Part shown: positions 16,118 through 24,098 of the stretch, in pieces | Numbering within the stretch: the first letter of the stretch is position 1 | Layout of the letters: every line of letters begins with the position of its first letter | Assembly (NCBI GenBank): GCA_946410125.1 | Contig: CAMJZF010000013.1 | Location: 1-35,609 of the forward strand | Source of the DNA: an uncultured Prevotellaceae bacterium | GTDB lineage: Bacteria; Bacteroidota; Bacteroidia; Bacteroidales; Muribaculaceae | DNA: 35,609 nt | Direction: 5' to 3' | Program-made: the position numbers and the translations under genes | Notes under the pieces: model-generated | Database searches by the model: none | What the model was told of the DNA's origin: nothing | Seen by the model: only the letters and a program-made list of their open reading frames with translations

Positions 16118-17749
16118 TTAAAGTGAAGATGTTTTATCAAGCGAAAGCCCGCACAGGCCTTCATAAATAGTTGTAGTGAGTTGAGCTTCGCTCAGAGTTG
16201 AGCCCCATGCAACCGGGCGCATGCCCTTCCATCGCTCGTTCATGAACAATGCCAAGTCGCTCAGTGTCTCTTGGGCATCGGCTCCCGACTTGCACATTAG
16301 TGAGGCAGCACGGCAGGCACACAGCTTGCCCTGGCACGACCCCATGCCCATGCGAGTGCGTCGCCTCAGGTTTGTCAAGTTCTTTACATTCAGTTTATCA
16401 ATGGCATATTTCATCTCGGCAACGCTGGCGTGCTCACATTCACACACCATAGCCTTGTCGGCGGTGCTTGTTTCCTTTATCTCCTTGCTCATCGAGCCAT
16501 GACGCTCATGTGCCGCCTTCATGGTAACTGCGTGCTGATGATTACCGCGTTTTTTGGGCGAGCTGTTATCTTCACTGCCCGGCAACGGCACAATGGCAGT
16601 AGTGCAAGCCCCAACCTTGTCAAGTTTCTTGCACACGAGGTCGGTTGCAATCTCGGCCATGAGACGATAAGTCATCATTTTACCACCGGTGATGGTAATG
16701 AATCCGCCCATGCCATCACGCTCCTTGTGGTCGAGGCACACGATGCCACGACTAATGCTGCGCCCCGAGGGGTCGTCATCGCTTGCCACTAAGGGCCTCA
16801 CTCCTGCATAAGCCCTGAGAATGCGCGTTCTTGCCAATGCAGGAACAAGTTTAACGCCTTCCTTTACAAGCAATTCCACCTCGGCTGGAGTAACATGCAT
16901 ATTATCTATTTCATCAAGTGGCACCCTGTCGCTGGTAGTTCCCAGCATACTCACAATGCGGTCGGGAACAAGGATATCACCATTGGCGGGCTTGCGACAG
17001 CGGTTAAGCACCATGTTGTTGACACGATGCCCGAAAATCACCAACGATCCCTTGGCGGGAAACATATTGATGACGACCCCAGCCTTCTTGGCGATAAGAG
17101 TACCCCAGATACCTGCAGCGTTGACAGTGACCGGTGCAAAAGCCCTGCTTTTCTCGCCAGTGAGATTATTGAGCAATTCCACGCCCACCACACTGGCATT
17201 CTCCACAATAAGACCGGTAACCTCATGGTAGTTAAGCGTCACTGCCCCATGACGGCGAGCGTCGAGCAGATTATAGGCAGTGAGGGAGAACGGGTCGATC
17301 GACGCATCGGGCACCTTCACGGCACCAATGAGCATGGGATTAAGGGATGGCTCAATGATACGTGCCCATTCGGGGTCGATAATCTCTGCCTCAATGCCGG
17401 CATTGAGACATGCATCAACAAACGTGGCTTGATACTCTATATCGTCCTCGGGAAGAGTGACAAAAAGTCCATCGGTCTCTTCCACACAATGCCGGGCGAT
17501 ATTGCGCAAAATGGCATTCTCGCCAATGCACTCGGCGGCACTCTCCTGGTCGGTCACCGCATATCGTGCCCCACTGTGCAACAGCCCGTGGTTGCGGCCG
17601 GTAGCTCCATTGGTGAAGTCAAATCGCTCTACGAGTAAAACCTTGAGACCACGCAGGGCACAGTCGCGAGCTGTGCCGGCTCCCGTAATACCGCCGCCTA
17701 TAATTATAACGTCATATTCGTGACGTGAACCATTATTGTTATCTAACAT
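16118..17749 (-). CDS. glpA: Anaerobic glycerol-3-phosphate dehydrogenase subunit A
   Basis: This 543-residue flavoprotein is almost the length of E. coli GlpA (542). The FAD motif VIIIGGGITGAGTARDCALRG is at residues 14-34, followed by GATGRNHGLLHSGARY, the catalytic-domain signature of GlpA/GlpD enzymes. The C-terminal part (about 430-480) is a BFD-like [2Fe-2S] domain with Cys pairs in VCECEHAS and GSCQGKLCAC. That extra domain separates GlpA from aerobic GlpD. It oxidises sn-glycerol 3-phosphate and passes electrons on through the partner subunits. glpB follows after 13 bases. A -7-type box lies 58-65 bases upstream. Confidence 0.92.
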   Translation of the reverse strand: MLDNNNGSRHEYDVIIIGGGITGAGTARDCALRGLKVLLVERFDFTNGATGRNHGLLHSGARYAVTDQESAAECIGENAILRNIARHCVEETDGLFVTLPEDDIEYQATFVDACLNAGIEAEIIDPEWARIIEPSLNPMLIGAVKVPDASIDPFSLTAYNLLDARRHGAVTLNYHEVTGLIVENASVVGVELLNNLTGEKSRAFAPVTVNAAGIWGTLIAKKAGVVINMFPAKGSLVIFGHRVNNMVLNRCRKPANGDILVPDRIVSMLGTTSDRVPLDEIDNMHVTPAEVELLVKEGVKLVPALARTRILRAYAGVRPLVASDDDPSGRSISRGIVCLDHKERDGMGGFITITGGKMMTYRLMAEIATDLVCKKLDKVGACTTAIVPLPGSEDNSSPKKRGNHQHAVTMKAAHERHGSMSKEIKETSTADKAMVCECEHASVAEMKYAIDKLNVKNLTNLRRRTRMGMGSCQGKLCACRAASLMCKSGADAQETLSDLALFMNERWKGMRPVAWGSTLSEAQLTTTIYEGLCGLSLDKTSSL

Positions 17750-17806
17750 TATTATTGAGAGAATTGTTTTTGGGGTTAATCAACTATTACAGCATGATCC
17801 ATGCTA

Positions 17807-17814
17807 CAAAGATA
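17807..17814 (-). promoter_or_regulatory. Possible -7 box of the glpAB promoter
   Basis: TATCTTTG on the - strand matches the -7 consensus, but no TTTG sits 19-21 bases upstream. The 208-base gap to the divergent dehydrogenase gene holds this box and that gene's promoter at 17895-17926. Confidence 0.5.
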
Positions 17815-17894
17815 TAACAAAAAAACGCTACTGCCATCATTTTAATACTTTTTATATGACAACCGTGACGCATGTTATAAAAAAGTGAAATTTA

Positions 17895-17926
17895 TTTGTT
17901 AATTTCAAATAAAAAAGGTATTTTTG
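17895..17926 (+). promoter_or_regulatory. Promoter of the UDP-sugar dehydrogenase gene
   Basis: TTTG (17895-17898), exactly 20 bases, then TATTTTTG (17919-17926) form a complete Bacteroidetes promoter. The start site would fall near 17933, about 25 bases before the ATG. Confidence 0.82.
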
Positions 17927-17957
17927 TAACGCACATTAATAAAAACACCTTTTTATC

Positions 17958-19268
17958 ATGAATATACTTATTGTTGGCACTGGCTATGCAGGACTCGTTA
18001 CTGGAGCCTGTTTTGCCGATCTGGGAGTAAACGTCACTTGCGTTGACAACGACGCACGTAAGATAAACCTCTTGCTCTATGGCGGGTTGCCAATTTATGA
18101 GCAAGGCTTGGAAGACATGGTAAAGCGCTCGGTAGCAGCACGCAGGCTCAACTTTACGAGCAATTTCTCCAACGTCTTTAACGATGTTGACTATGTGTTT
18201 TGCACCGTCGACACGCCACCAGCCCAAAATGGCGGCACCGACCTTACTCAGGTCATCGACACCGCCACTCGGTTTGCCAACCAAATCAACAAGTATGCCG
18301 TATTTATCATCAAGTCGACTGTACCATTGGGCACATCCAAGAAGATTAAGGAATTGATAACGGACATCCTTGACAAGAGAAATGTCGACTTTGGATTTGA
18401 CGTGGTTTCCAACCCCGACTTCCTTACCGAGGGCAATGCAATCAAGAACTTTATGAAGCCCGACCGCATCATCCTCGGCATTGACAATGAGCGTTCACGC
18501 AAGGCAATGGACACGCTCTATCACCCTCTCAAGTTCAAATATTTCCCTGTAATTTATACCGACTCGACAACTGCCGAGATGATAAAATATGCCGCCACAT
18601 CGATGCTTGCCACACGCGTGAGTTTCATGAACGAAATCGCCAACCTGTGTGAGATTGTTGGCGCCGACATCAACATCGTGCGACACGGTGTGGGTACCGA
18701 CAGCCGCATTGGTCCCAAATATATCTACCCTGGCTGTGGCTATGGCGGCACTCTCTTCCCAAAGGACATCAACGACCTTATCGACATTGCCGAGAAAAAC
18801 GGATACTCGATGGAAGTGCTCAAGGCGGTCGACAAGGTTAACAACAAGCAGAAACAACGATTGTTTGAGAAATTCAGCACCTTCTACGGCGGTGACATAA
18901 AAGGCAAGACTGTGGCATTGTGGGGATTATCGTTCAAGCCTAACACCGACGACATTCGCGAGTCGCCCGCCATCACCACCATCGACATGCTTGTGCAGGC
19001 TGGCTGTCACGTGCGCGTCTATGACCCCGTGGCAATGAATGCTATCAAGTTCCGCTGGACCGACATTTACTGTGCTCTCGACATCTACGACGCCGTCAAC
19101 AAGGCCGATGCCGTGATGCTTGTCACCGAGTGGCGACAATTCAGGGTTCCCTCGTGGGAAAAGGTAAAGGAAGCAATGAATGTTCCACTAATCATCGATG
19201 GCCGCAACATCTATGACGGCAAGGAATTAGAAGACATAGGATTTACCTATTACTGCATTGGCAAGTAG
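17958..19268 (+). CDS. UDP-glucose/GDP-mannose dehydrogenase family protein lacking the catalytic cysteine
   Basis: This 436-residue protein has the full three-domain layout of UDP-glucose 6-dehydrogenases: an N-terminal NAD site (MNILIVGTGYAGLVTG), a central helix domain, and a C-terminal UDP-binding domain (LWGLSFKPNTDDIRESP). The family's active-site loop normally reads GYGGSCFPKD, its Cys forming the thioester in the second oxidation. Here it is GYGGTLFPKD, with Leu266 at the cysteine position. The conserved Lys210 in IKYAATSM and Asp270 in FPKD remain, but the Asn four residues after the Lys is Thr214. Oxidation to the uronic acid by the known mechanism is therefore unlikely. It may be a related enzyme, a partial dehydrogenase or a non-catalytic paralogue. 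It has its own strong promoter and meets rluD tail to tail with no gap. Confidence 0.85.
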   Translation: MNILIVGTGYAGLVTGACFADLGVNVTCVDNDARKINLLLYGGLPIYEQGLEDMVKRSVAARRLNFTSNFSNVFNDVDYVFCTVDTPPAQNGGTDLTQVIDTATRFANQINKYAVFIIKSTVPLGTSKKIKELITDILDKRNVDFGFDVVSNPDFLTEGNAIKNFMKPDRIILGIDNERSRKAMDTLYHPLKFKYFPVIYTDSTTAEMIKYAATSMLATRVSFMNEIANLCEIVGADINIVRHGVGTDSRIGPKYIYPGCGYGGTLFPKDINDLIDIAEKNGYSMEVLKAVDKVNNKQKQRLFEKFSTFYGGDIKGKTVALWGLSFKPNTDDIRESPAITTIDMLVQAGCHVRVYDPVAMNAIKFRWTDIYCALDIYDAVNKADAVMLVTEWRQFRVPSWEKVKEAMNVPLIIDGRNIYDGKELEDIGFTYYCIGK

Positions 19269-20354
19269 CTACTTACTACTTAAGACAAACGCTTCCCAGC
19301 GTTTGATTAGCCCGGCCATGTCGTCGGGGAGTTCGCTATTGAAATCCATTTGCTCGCCAGTGCGTGGGTGTACGAAGCCAAGCGTCTTGGCATGAAGGGC
19401 TTGGCGAGGGCACTGCTTGAAGCAGTTGTAGATGAACTGCGCATAGCTCGATGAAGTGTTGCCACGCAAAATCTTGTCGCCCCCATAGCGCTCGTCGTTG
19501 AATAACGGATGCCCAATGTGGCGCATGTGAACGCGAATCTGATGAGTTCGTCCCGTCTCCAACTGGCATTGCACCACTGCCACATGGTTGAGGTTCTCAA
19601 TAGTGTGATAGTGGGTCACGGCATGCTTGCCCTGGTCGCCATCGGGGAAAACCGCCATTTGAAGGCGGTCGCGCAGGCTGCGCCCAATGTTGCCCTCTAT
19701 GGTGCCGTCAAGCTCCTTCATGGCACCCCACACCACCGCGATGTACTGGCGCTTAGTTGTCTTGTTGAAAAACTGCAAGCCCAATGAGGTCTTTGCGTCT
19801 GGGGTCTTGGCAACGACGAGCAAGCCGCTGGTGTCCTTGTCAATGCGATGAACAAGTCCCATGCGAGGATCGGTGACATCATAGTTTGGGTTATCCTTGA
19901 AGTGCCATGCGAGGGCATTGACAAGCGTGCCATCGTAGTTGCCATGCCCAGGATGCACACACATTCCAGCAGGCTTGTTAACCACCAGCAAATCCTCATC
20001 CTCGTAGACGATATTCAGCGGTATATCCTGTGCGATAATCTCATTCTCATATCGAGGTCGGTCCATGACCACCGAAATCTCATCACCGGGGTGCACACGG
20101 TAGTTACTCTTGACAGCGCGACCATTCACGCGTATGCACTGTGCCTCGGCTGCATTCTGAATGCGGTTGCGCGAGGTCCCCTTGATGCGCTCCACGAGAT
20201 ACTTGTCGATGCGCAGCAACACATGCCCAGGCTCCACCACATAGTGATAGTGCTCCCAGTAGTCACGCCCGTTCTCGGTAAAATCGGGGTCAGAAAAGTC
20301 GTTTTGAATTTCCAGCCTCTCGTCTTCGGGCAAATTATCGTCAAGTATAGCCAT
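19269..20354 (-). CDS. rluD: RluD-family 23S rRNA pseudouridine synthase
   Basis: This 361-residue protein isomerises uridines in large-subunit rRNA; E. coli RluD modifies helix 69. An S4 RNA-binding domain covers about residues 44-92 (LLRIDKYLVERIKGTSRNR onward), and the RluA-type catalytic domain follows. The catalytic Asp is Asp172 in HRIDKDTSGLL. Downstream come LETGRTHQIRVHM and GHPLFNDERYGG, both family signatures. Whether it is RluD or RluC in target specificity cannot be told from sequence alone. The last codons and stop lie in an AAGTAGT-type repeat and abut the stop codon of the convergent dehydrogenase gene. Confidence 0.9.
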   Translation of the reverse strand: MAILDDNLPEDERLEIQNDFSDPDFTENGRDYWEHYHYVVEPGHVLLRIDKYLVERIKGTSRNRIQNAAEAQCIRVNGRAVKSNYRVHPGDEISVVMDRPRYENEIIAQDIPLNIVYEDEDLLVVNKPAGMCVHPGHGNYDGTLVNALAWHFKDNPNYDVTDPRMGLVHRIDKDTSGLLVVAKTPDAKTSLGLQFFNKTTKRQYIAVVWGAMKELDGTIEGNIGRSLRDRLQMAVFPDGDQGKHAVTHYHTIENLNHVAVVQCQLETGRTHQIRVHMRHIGHPLFNDERYGGDKILRGNTSSSYAQFIYNCFKQCPRQALHAKTLGFVHPRTGEQMDFNSELPDDMAGLIKRWEAFVLSSK

Positions 20355-20376
20355 GAATGATTAGTTCTATAAGAAA

Positions 20377-20409
20377 TGGGAGCTTTGCCATCTCATAACA
20401 CAGCTCCCA
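20377..20409 (-). terminator. Hairpin between the PASTA gene and rluD
   Basis: The perfect 8-bp stem TGGGAGCT (20377-20384) / AGCTCCCA (20402-20409) has a 17-base loop. On the - strand it is followed by TTTCTTA, so it may partly terminate the PASTA-gene transcript before rluD. Confidence 0.5.
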
Positions 20410-20447
20410 CTTTTATTTGAGGTGAGTTCTTAAATTAACTTGAGTTT

Positions 20448-21104
20448 TTATTTTCTGGTTTCTTCGGGGTGAAGCTTAGCTTCGGCGGCTGCCTTTTCGC
20501 GTTGCTGGCGTTGGAGCGAGTCTTGAACATTGTCGGGAAGAACGTCAAACGGCATCTCAGGCACGAGTCCATCGCCCACCTCAATGCTGATTTGATCTTT
20601 TATCGACACCTTACTGCCAGGAGTGATTGGGTGACCATTGACCTTAACGGCAAGCACAAGACCCTCGTCGGCACTTGGGACAGTATCAACACTTACATAT
20701 TTAAATCCCATCGACGTTAATCGGTTAACCGCATCGCGACAAGAGATGTCACTCAAGATAGGGAGGTTCACCATCTTGGGATTGAAAGCATTTATTGTCA
20801 AGTAAATGACACGTGTAGTCTTAGCCATGGCATTTCCTTTGGGCTCCTGCTCAAGCACCATGCCTGGCTTAATAGCCTCGTTGAAGAGTGAATCGCTGAT
20901 TTCCCATTCAAATCCTGCCGCCTCAATCTTGCGAATAGCGTTCTCAAGCGACATGTTGCGCACGCTGGGAACCTTTGCCTCCTGCCCATGCAAGGTAAAC
21001 ACGTCAATCAACAGGTAGAGTGAATACCACACCAGGAAAAAAACTATAATAACTCCCAACAGATTAAACAGGATGGGATGTTTCTTGCTAAAATCTCCAA
21101 ACAT
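20448..21104 (-). CDS. Membrane-anchored PASTA-domain protein without kinase
   Basis: This 218-residue protein has a short cytoplasmic N-terminus, one transmembrane helix (about residues 12-35, LFNLLGVIIVFFLVWYSLYLL), and two periplasmic PASTA-type repeats (about 43-108 and 112-180). The repeats show the usual alternation of VPSVRNMSLENAIRKIEAAG helices and turn-strand units. A Glu/Lys/Arg-rich tail ends it. PASTA repeats in other bacteria bind muropeptides or sit on Ser/Thr kinases and penicillin-binding proteins; here neither domain is attached. It has a complete promoter upstream and is probably cotranscribed with rluD. Its partner is unknown. Confidence 0.85.
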   Translation of the reverse strand: MFGDFSKKHPILFNLLGVIIVFFLVWYSLYLLIDVFTLHGQEAKVPSVRNMSLENAIRKIEAAGFEWEISDSLFNEAIKPGMVLEQEPKGNAMAKTTRVIYLTINAFNPKMVNLPILSDISCRDAVNRLTSMGFKYVSVDTVPSADEGLVLAVKVNGHPITPGSKVSIKDQISIEVGDGLVPEMPFDVLPDNVQDSLQRQQREKAAAEAKLHPEETRK

Positions 21105-21145
21105 ATATTATGTTACTAAAATCGTTAGTTTTCGTTTTAAACGCA

Positions 21146-21177
21146 CAAAGATAGCAATTTGGGGCTAAATGGACAAA
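21146..21177 (-). promoter_or_regulatory. Promoter of the PASTA-protein gene
   Basis: On the - strand TTTG (21177-21174), 20 bases, then TATCTTTG (21153-21146) match the consensus fully. The start site would be near 21139, about 35 bases before the ATG at 21104. Confidence 0.82.
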
Positions 21178-21242
21178 CAAAAACCTTTTTTTTGAGCATT
21201 TTTGAGCTAATCTCTCTTCAAAGCCAGAGTTGAGACTTTGCC

Positions 21243-22208
21243 TTATTTTAAATTCCAGCCACTCAGGTCAAAACCTCGCATGAAGTCGGGAGCAGGCATG
21301 CGACGCTTGCCCGAGAGCTGCAGCGAGAGTATTTCGAGCGAGCCATCTGCACAATCAACCACAAGGCGTTTTCCATCGGCAGTGATAGTGCCAGGCACAG
21401 CACTACCCTTTGGTACCGGCTCTCCGGTAGCAAAAATCTTGACGTGGAGTGCGTTACCTGCCTTGTCAACAAGCTCACTCCATGCTGCTGGATAAGGCGA
21501 GAGCCCCCGAATGTGGTTATAAACCTGCTCGGCTGGACGGTTCCAGTCGACACGGCAAGTCTCGGTAAAAATCTTGGGGGCTGGTGTGGGTTGCTCGCCT
21601 GCCGTGAGCATCTGGTCTTGCGGAATAGGCTTGACGGTGCCGGCAATAATAGCGTCAACAGTGTCGATTACCATATTGGCACCGAGCTTCATTAGTCGGT
21701 CGTGAACAACTTCTACATTATCGGTACGCCCAATCTCAATGGACTTTTGCTGTATCACATCGCCGGTATCAATTTCATGCTTGAGGAAAAAGGTGGTGAC
21801 ACCAGTCTCCTTGTCGCCATTCATCACAGCCCAGTTGATTGGAGCTGCGCCACGATACTTGGGCAACAGCGAGGCATGAAGGTTGAAAGTGCCCAACGGC
21901 GGCATCGACCACACGACCTCAGGGAGCATGCGGAAGGCTATAACAATGTGCAACTGAGCATTAAGGCTGCGAAGCTCGTTGACAAAGTTCTCGTCTTTGA
22001 GTCGCTCGGGCTGCATGAGATGTAGGACCTGCTGAACGGCATACTGCTTTACTGCCGACTGCAACATCTTGTGTCCACGACCTGCAGGCTTGTCGGGCAT
22101 AGTTACCACACCAACAACGTTATAACCGCCCTCAACCAGTAGCCGCAAACTCTCGACGGCAAAGTCGGGGGTACCGAAAAATACTATTCTAAGGTCTTCT
22201 TTTGTCAT
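21243..22208 (-). CDS. fmt: Methionyl-tRNA formyltransferase
   Basis: This 321-residue enzyme formylates initiator Met-tRNA with 10-formyltetrahydrofolate. The N-terminal Rossmann domain starts with RIVFFGTPDFAVESL and has GTFNLHASLLPKYRGAAPI (near residue 108), which contains the folate-site and catalytic segment shared with GART enzymes. The C-terminal OB-like domain binds the tRNA, with VYNHIRGLSPYPAAW typical of Fmt. Length is normal (E. coli Fmt 315). The gene lies 54 bases downstream of the ClC gene on the same strand. Confidence 0.96.
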   Translation of the reverse strand: MTKEDLRIVFFGTPDFAVESLRLLVEGGYNVVGVVTMPDKPAGRGHKMLQSAVKQYAVQQVLHLMQPERLKDENFVNELRSLNAQLHIVIAFRMLPEVVWSMPPLGTFNLHASLLPKYRGAAPINWAVMNGDKETGVTTFFLKHEIDTGDVIQQKSIEIGRTDNVEVVHDRLMKLGANMVIDTVDAIIAGTVKPIPQDQMLTAGEQPTPAPKIFTETCRVDWNRPAEQVYNHIRGLSPYPAAWSELVDKAGNALHVKIFATGEPVPKGSAVPGTITADGKRLVVDCADGSLEILSLQLSGKRRMPAPDFMRGFDLSGWNLK

Positions 22209-22262
22209 TTTCAGAAAATAAAATATGAAATTATAGTGTCTATAGTAACTATTATACTATTA

Positions 22263-24098
22263 TTAATCGTAACTGTAATGCTTCAATAGTTCGCGGTAAG
22301 AGTTGAAAATTTTTGATTTAGATACAAAGCCAACATACTTGCCCTTTTCTACCACCGGCAAGTTCCATGCCTTGGTCTCGTCAAAGGTTTTCATCACATG
22401 CTCCATGGGGGTGTCAACCTCGATTTGTGCTGGAGGAGCAGCCATAAAACGCTCCACATAGATGCGACGATAAAGGTCGGGGCGGAACATGATGTTGCGA
22501 ATGTCATCAAGAAGAACCACACCCAACAAATAACCATTGTCATCAATAACAGGAAACAGGTTGCGCGAGCTCTGTGCTATCACGTCGACCATTTCCTTAA
22601 GGCTCATCTTGGGATGAACTGGTGTGAAATCCTTCTCTATCACGCTGTCAATCTTGAGCAAAGTGAGCACCGATTTATCTTTATGATGGGTCAGCAACTC
22701 CCCACGCTTTGCCAAGCGACGTGAATATATACCGTAAGGCAGCATTATGCGAGAAGTGAGATAAGACACCACCGAAACAATCAACAATGGCAAGAACAGC
22801 TCATAGCCACCGGTCATCTCGGCGGTTAAAAAAATTGCCATGAGTGGGGCGTGCATCACACCAGCCATCACACCAGCCATGCCAAGCAAGGCAAAATTCT
22901 TGTGCGACAACGGAAGTGCCTGATCTACTACTCCCAGCGAGTTGAGCAAGAAGGCAAAGAAGAAACCTGCCATGCAACCCACATAAAGCGAGGGCGCAAA
23001 TGTTCCTCCCACACCGCCACCGCCGTTGGTGGCACTGGTGGCAAACACCTTAGTAAAGCACAGGCATCCCACAAGAGCAACAGCCCACCACACGCTATTG
23101 TGGTGATCATAGAACAAGCTATTGTCGAAGAGTGGCTTCACATCGCCGTTGAGCAGACTGTTTATTGCTCCATAACCTTCGCCATAGAGTGCAGGAAACA
23201 GGAAGATGAGAGAACTGAGAATCACCGCACCTATGGCAAAACGAACCCAAGGGTTCCTGATGCGTGCAAACATGTTCTCCATCATCTCTATTGTCTTGTT
23301 GAAATAGAACGAGACAAAGCCACAGAACAAGCCAAGCAATATCACAAATGGAATGCGTGAAGTGAAGAACGGCTCGCTTTGTGAGAAGAAAAACTCGACA
23401 TTATAGCCGGTAAACACATAAGCCACGGTGGCTCCTGTCACCGATGAAATAATCAAGGGCACCACCGAACGGGAGTTCAAGTCGATAAGCAGCACCTCGA
23501 TAGTGAAAAGAACACCTGCTATCGGGGCTTTGAAAATGCCGGCGATACCCGCTGCGGCACCACAACCCACAAGCAGCATGAGTGTCTGTGGTGACAATCG
23601 GAAAAACTGCCCAAGATTGGAGCCAATGGCAGCACCAGTAAACACAATAGGTCCCTCGGCTCCAACCGAACCGCCAAAACCAATAGTCACCGACGAGGCA
23701 GCCAGCGAAGCATACATGTTGTGGGGCTTCAAACGGCTCTTGCGCTGGGCAATAGCATAGAGCACACGGGTAACACCATGATAGATATCGTCTTTGACTA
23801 CATAACGCACATAAAGACCCGCGAGCAAAACACCCACAATAGGGAAAACAAGATATTCATAGTTCCCGCTTGAAATGTGCACATGCTTGGTGAGCAGTCC
23901 TGCTATAAAACCGATAAGGAATTTCAGCAACACTGCTGCCAGTCCCGACACAGCGCCAACCACCAGTGCCAGCACCACAACAAAGGTTTTTTCCTTGATG
24001 TGGGTCTCACGCCAATGCCGCAACCGTCCAATCCATCGACCAAACCATGATTCTTCGGGTTGAATGTTGTCTTTATTTACCCTGCCGTAACTATTCAT
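22263..24098 (-). CDS. ClC-type chloride channel or proton/chloride exchanger with CBS pair
   Basis: This 611-residue inner-membrane protein has about 10 or more hydrophobic segments in the ClC pattern and a C-terminal pair of CBS domains (about residues 475-605). Selectivity-filter motifs are visible: GSVGAEGPIVFTG, whose Glu is the gating or exchange glutamate, and GGGVGGTFAPSLYVG for the GxFxPxL segment. CBS pairs in this family often sense nucleotides. The ATG at 24098 overlaps the final A of the upstream glycosylphosphotransferase stop (TGATG), so the two are translationally coupled; a GTG at 24101 would add one residue. Channel and exchanger cannot be separated by eye. Confidence 0.9.
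   Translation of the reverse strand: MNSYGRVNKDNIQPEESWFGRWIGRLRHWRETHIKEKTFVVVLALVVGAVSGLAAVLLKFLIGFIAGLLTKHVHISSGNYEYLVFPIVGVLLAGLYVRYVVKDDIYHGVTRVLYAIAQRKSRLKPHNMYASLAASSVTIGFGGSVGAEGPIVFTGAAIGSNLGQFFRLSPQTLMLLVGCGAAAGIAGIFKAPIAGVLFTIEVLLIDLNSRSVVPLIISSVTGATVAYVFTGYNVEFFFSQSEPFFTSRIPFVILLGLFCGFVSFYFNKTIEMMENMFARIRNPWVRFAIGAVILSSLIFLFPALYGEGYGAINSLLNGDVKPLFDNSLFYDHHNSVWWAVALVGCLCFTKVFATSATNGGGGVGGTFAPSLYVGCMAGFFFAFLLNSLGVVDQALPLSHKNFALLGMAGVMAGVMHAPLMAIFLTAEMTGGYELFLPLLIVSVVSYLTSRIMLPYGIYSRRLAKRGELLTHHKDKSVLTLLKIDSVIEKDFTPVHPKMSLKEMVDVIAQSSRNLFPVIDDNGYLLGVVLLDDIRNIMFRPDLYRRIYVERFMAAPPAQIEVDTPMEHVMKTFDETKAWNLPVVEKGKYVGFVSKSKIFNSYRELLKHYSYD

Noticed and set aside
16105-16164. Longer glpB start inside glpA
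   Set aside because: It would overlap glpA by 47 bases and add unrelated residues before the FAD motif.
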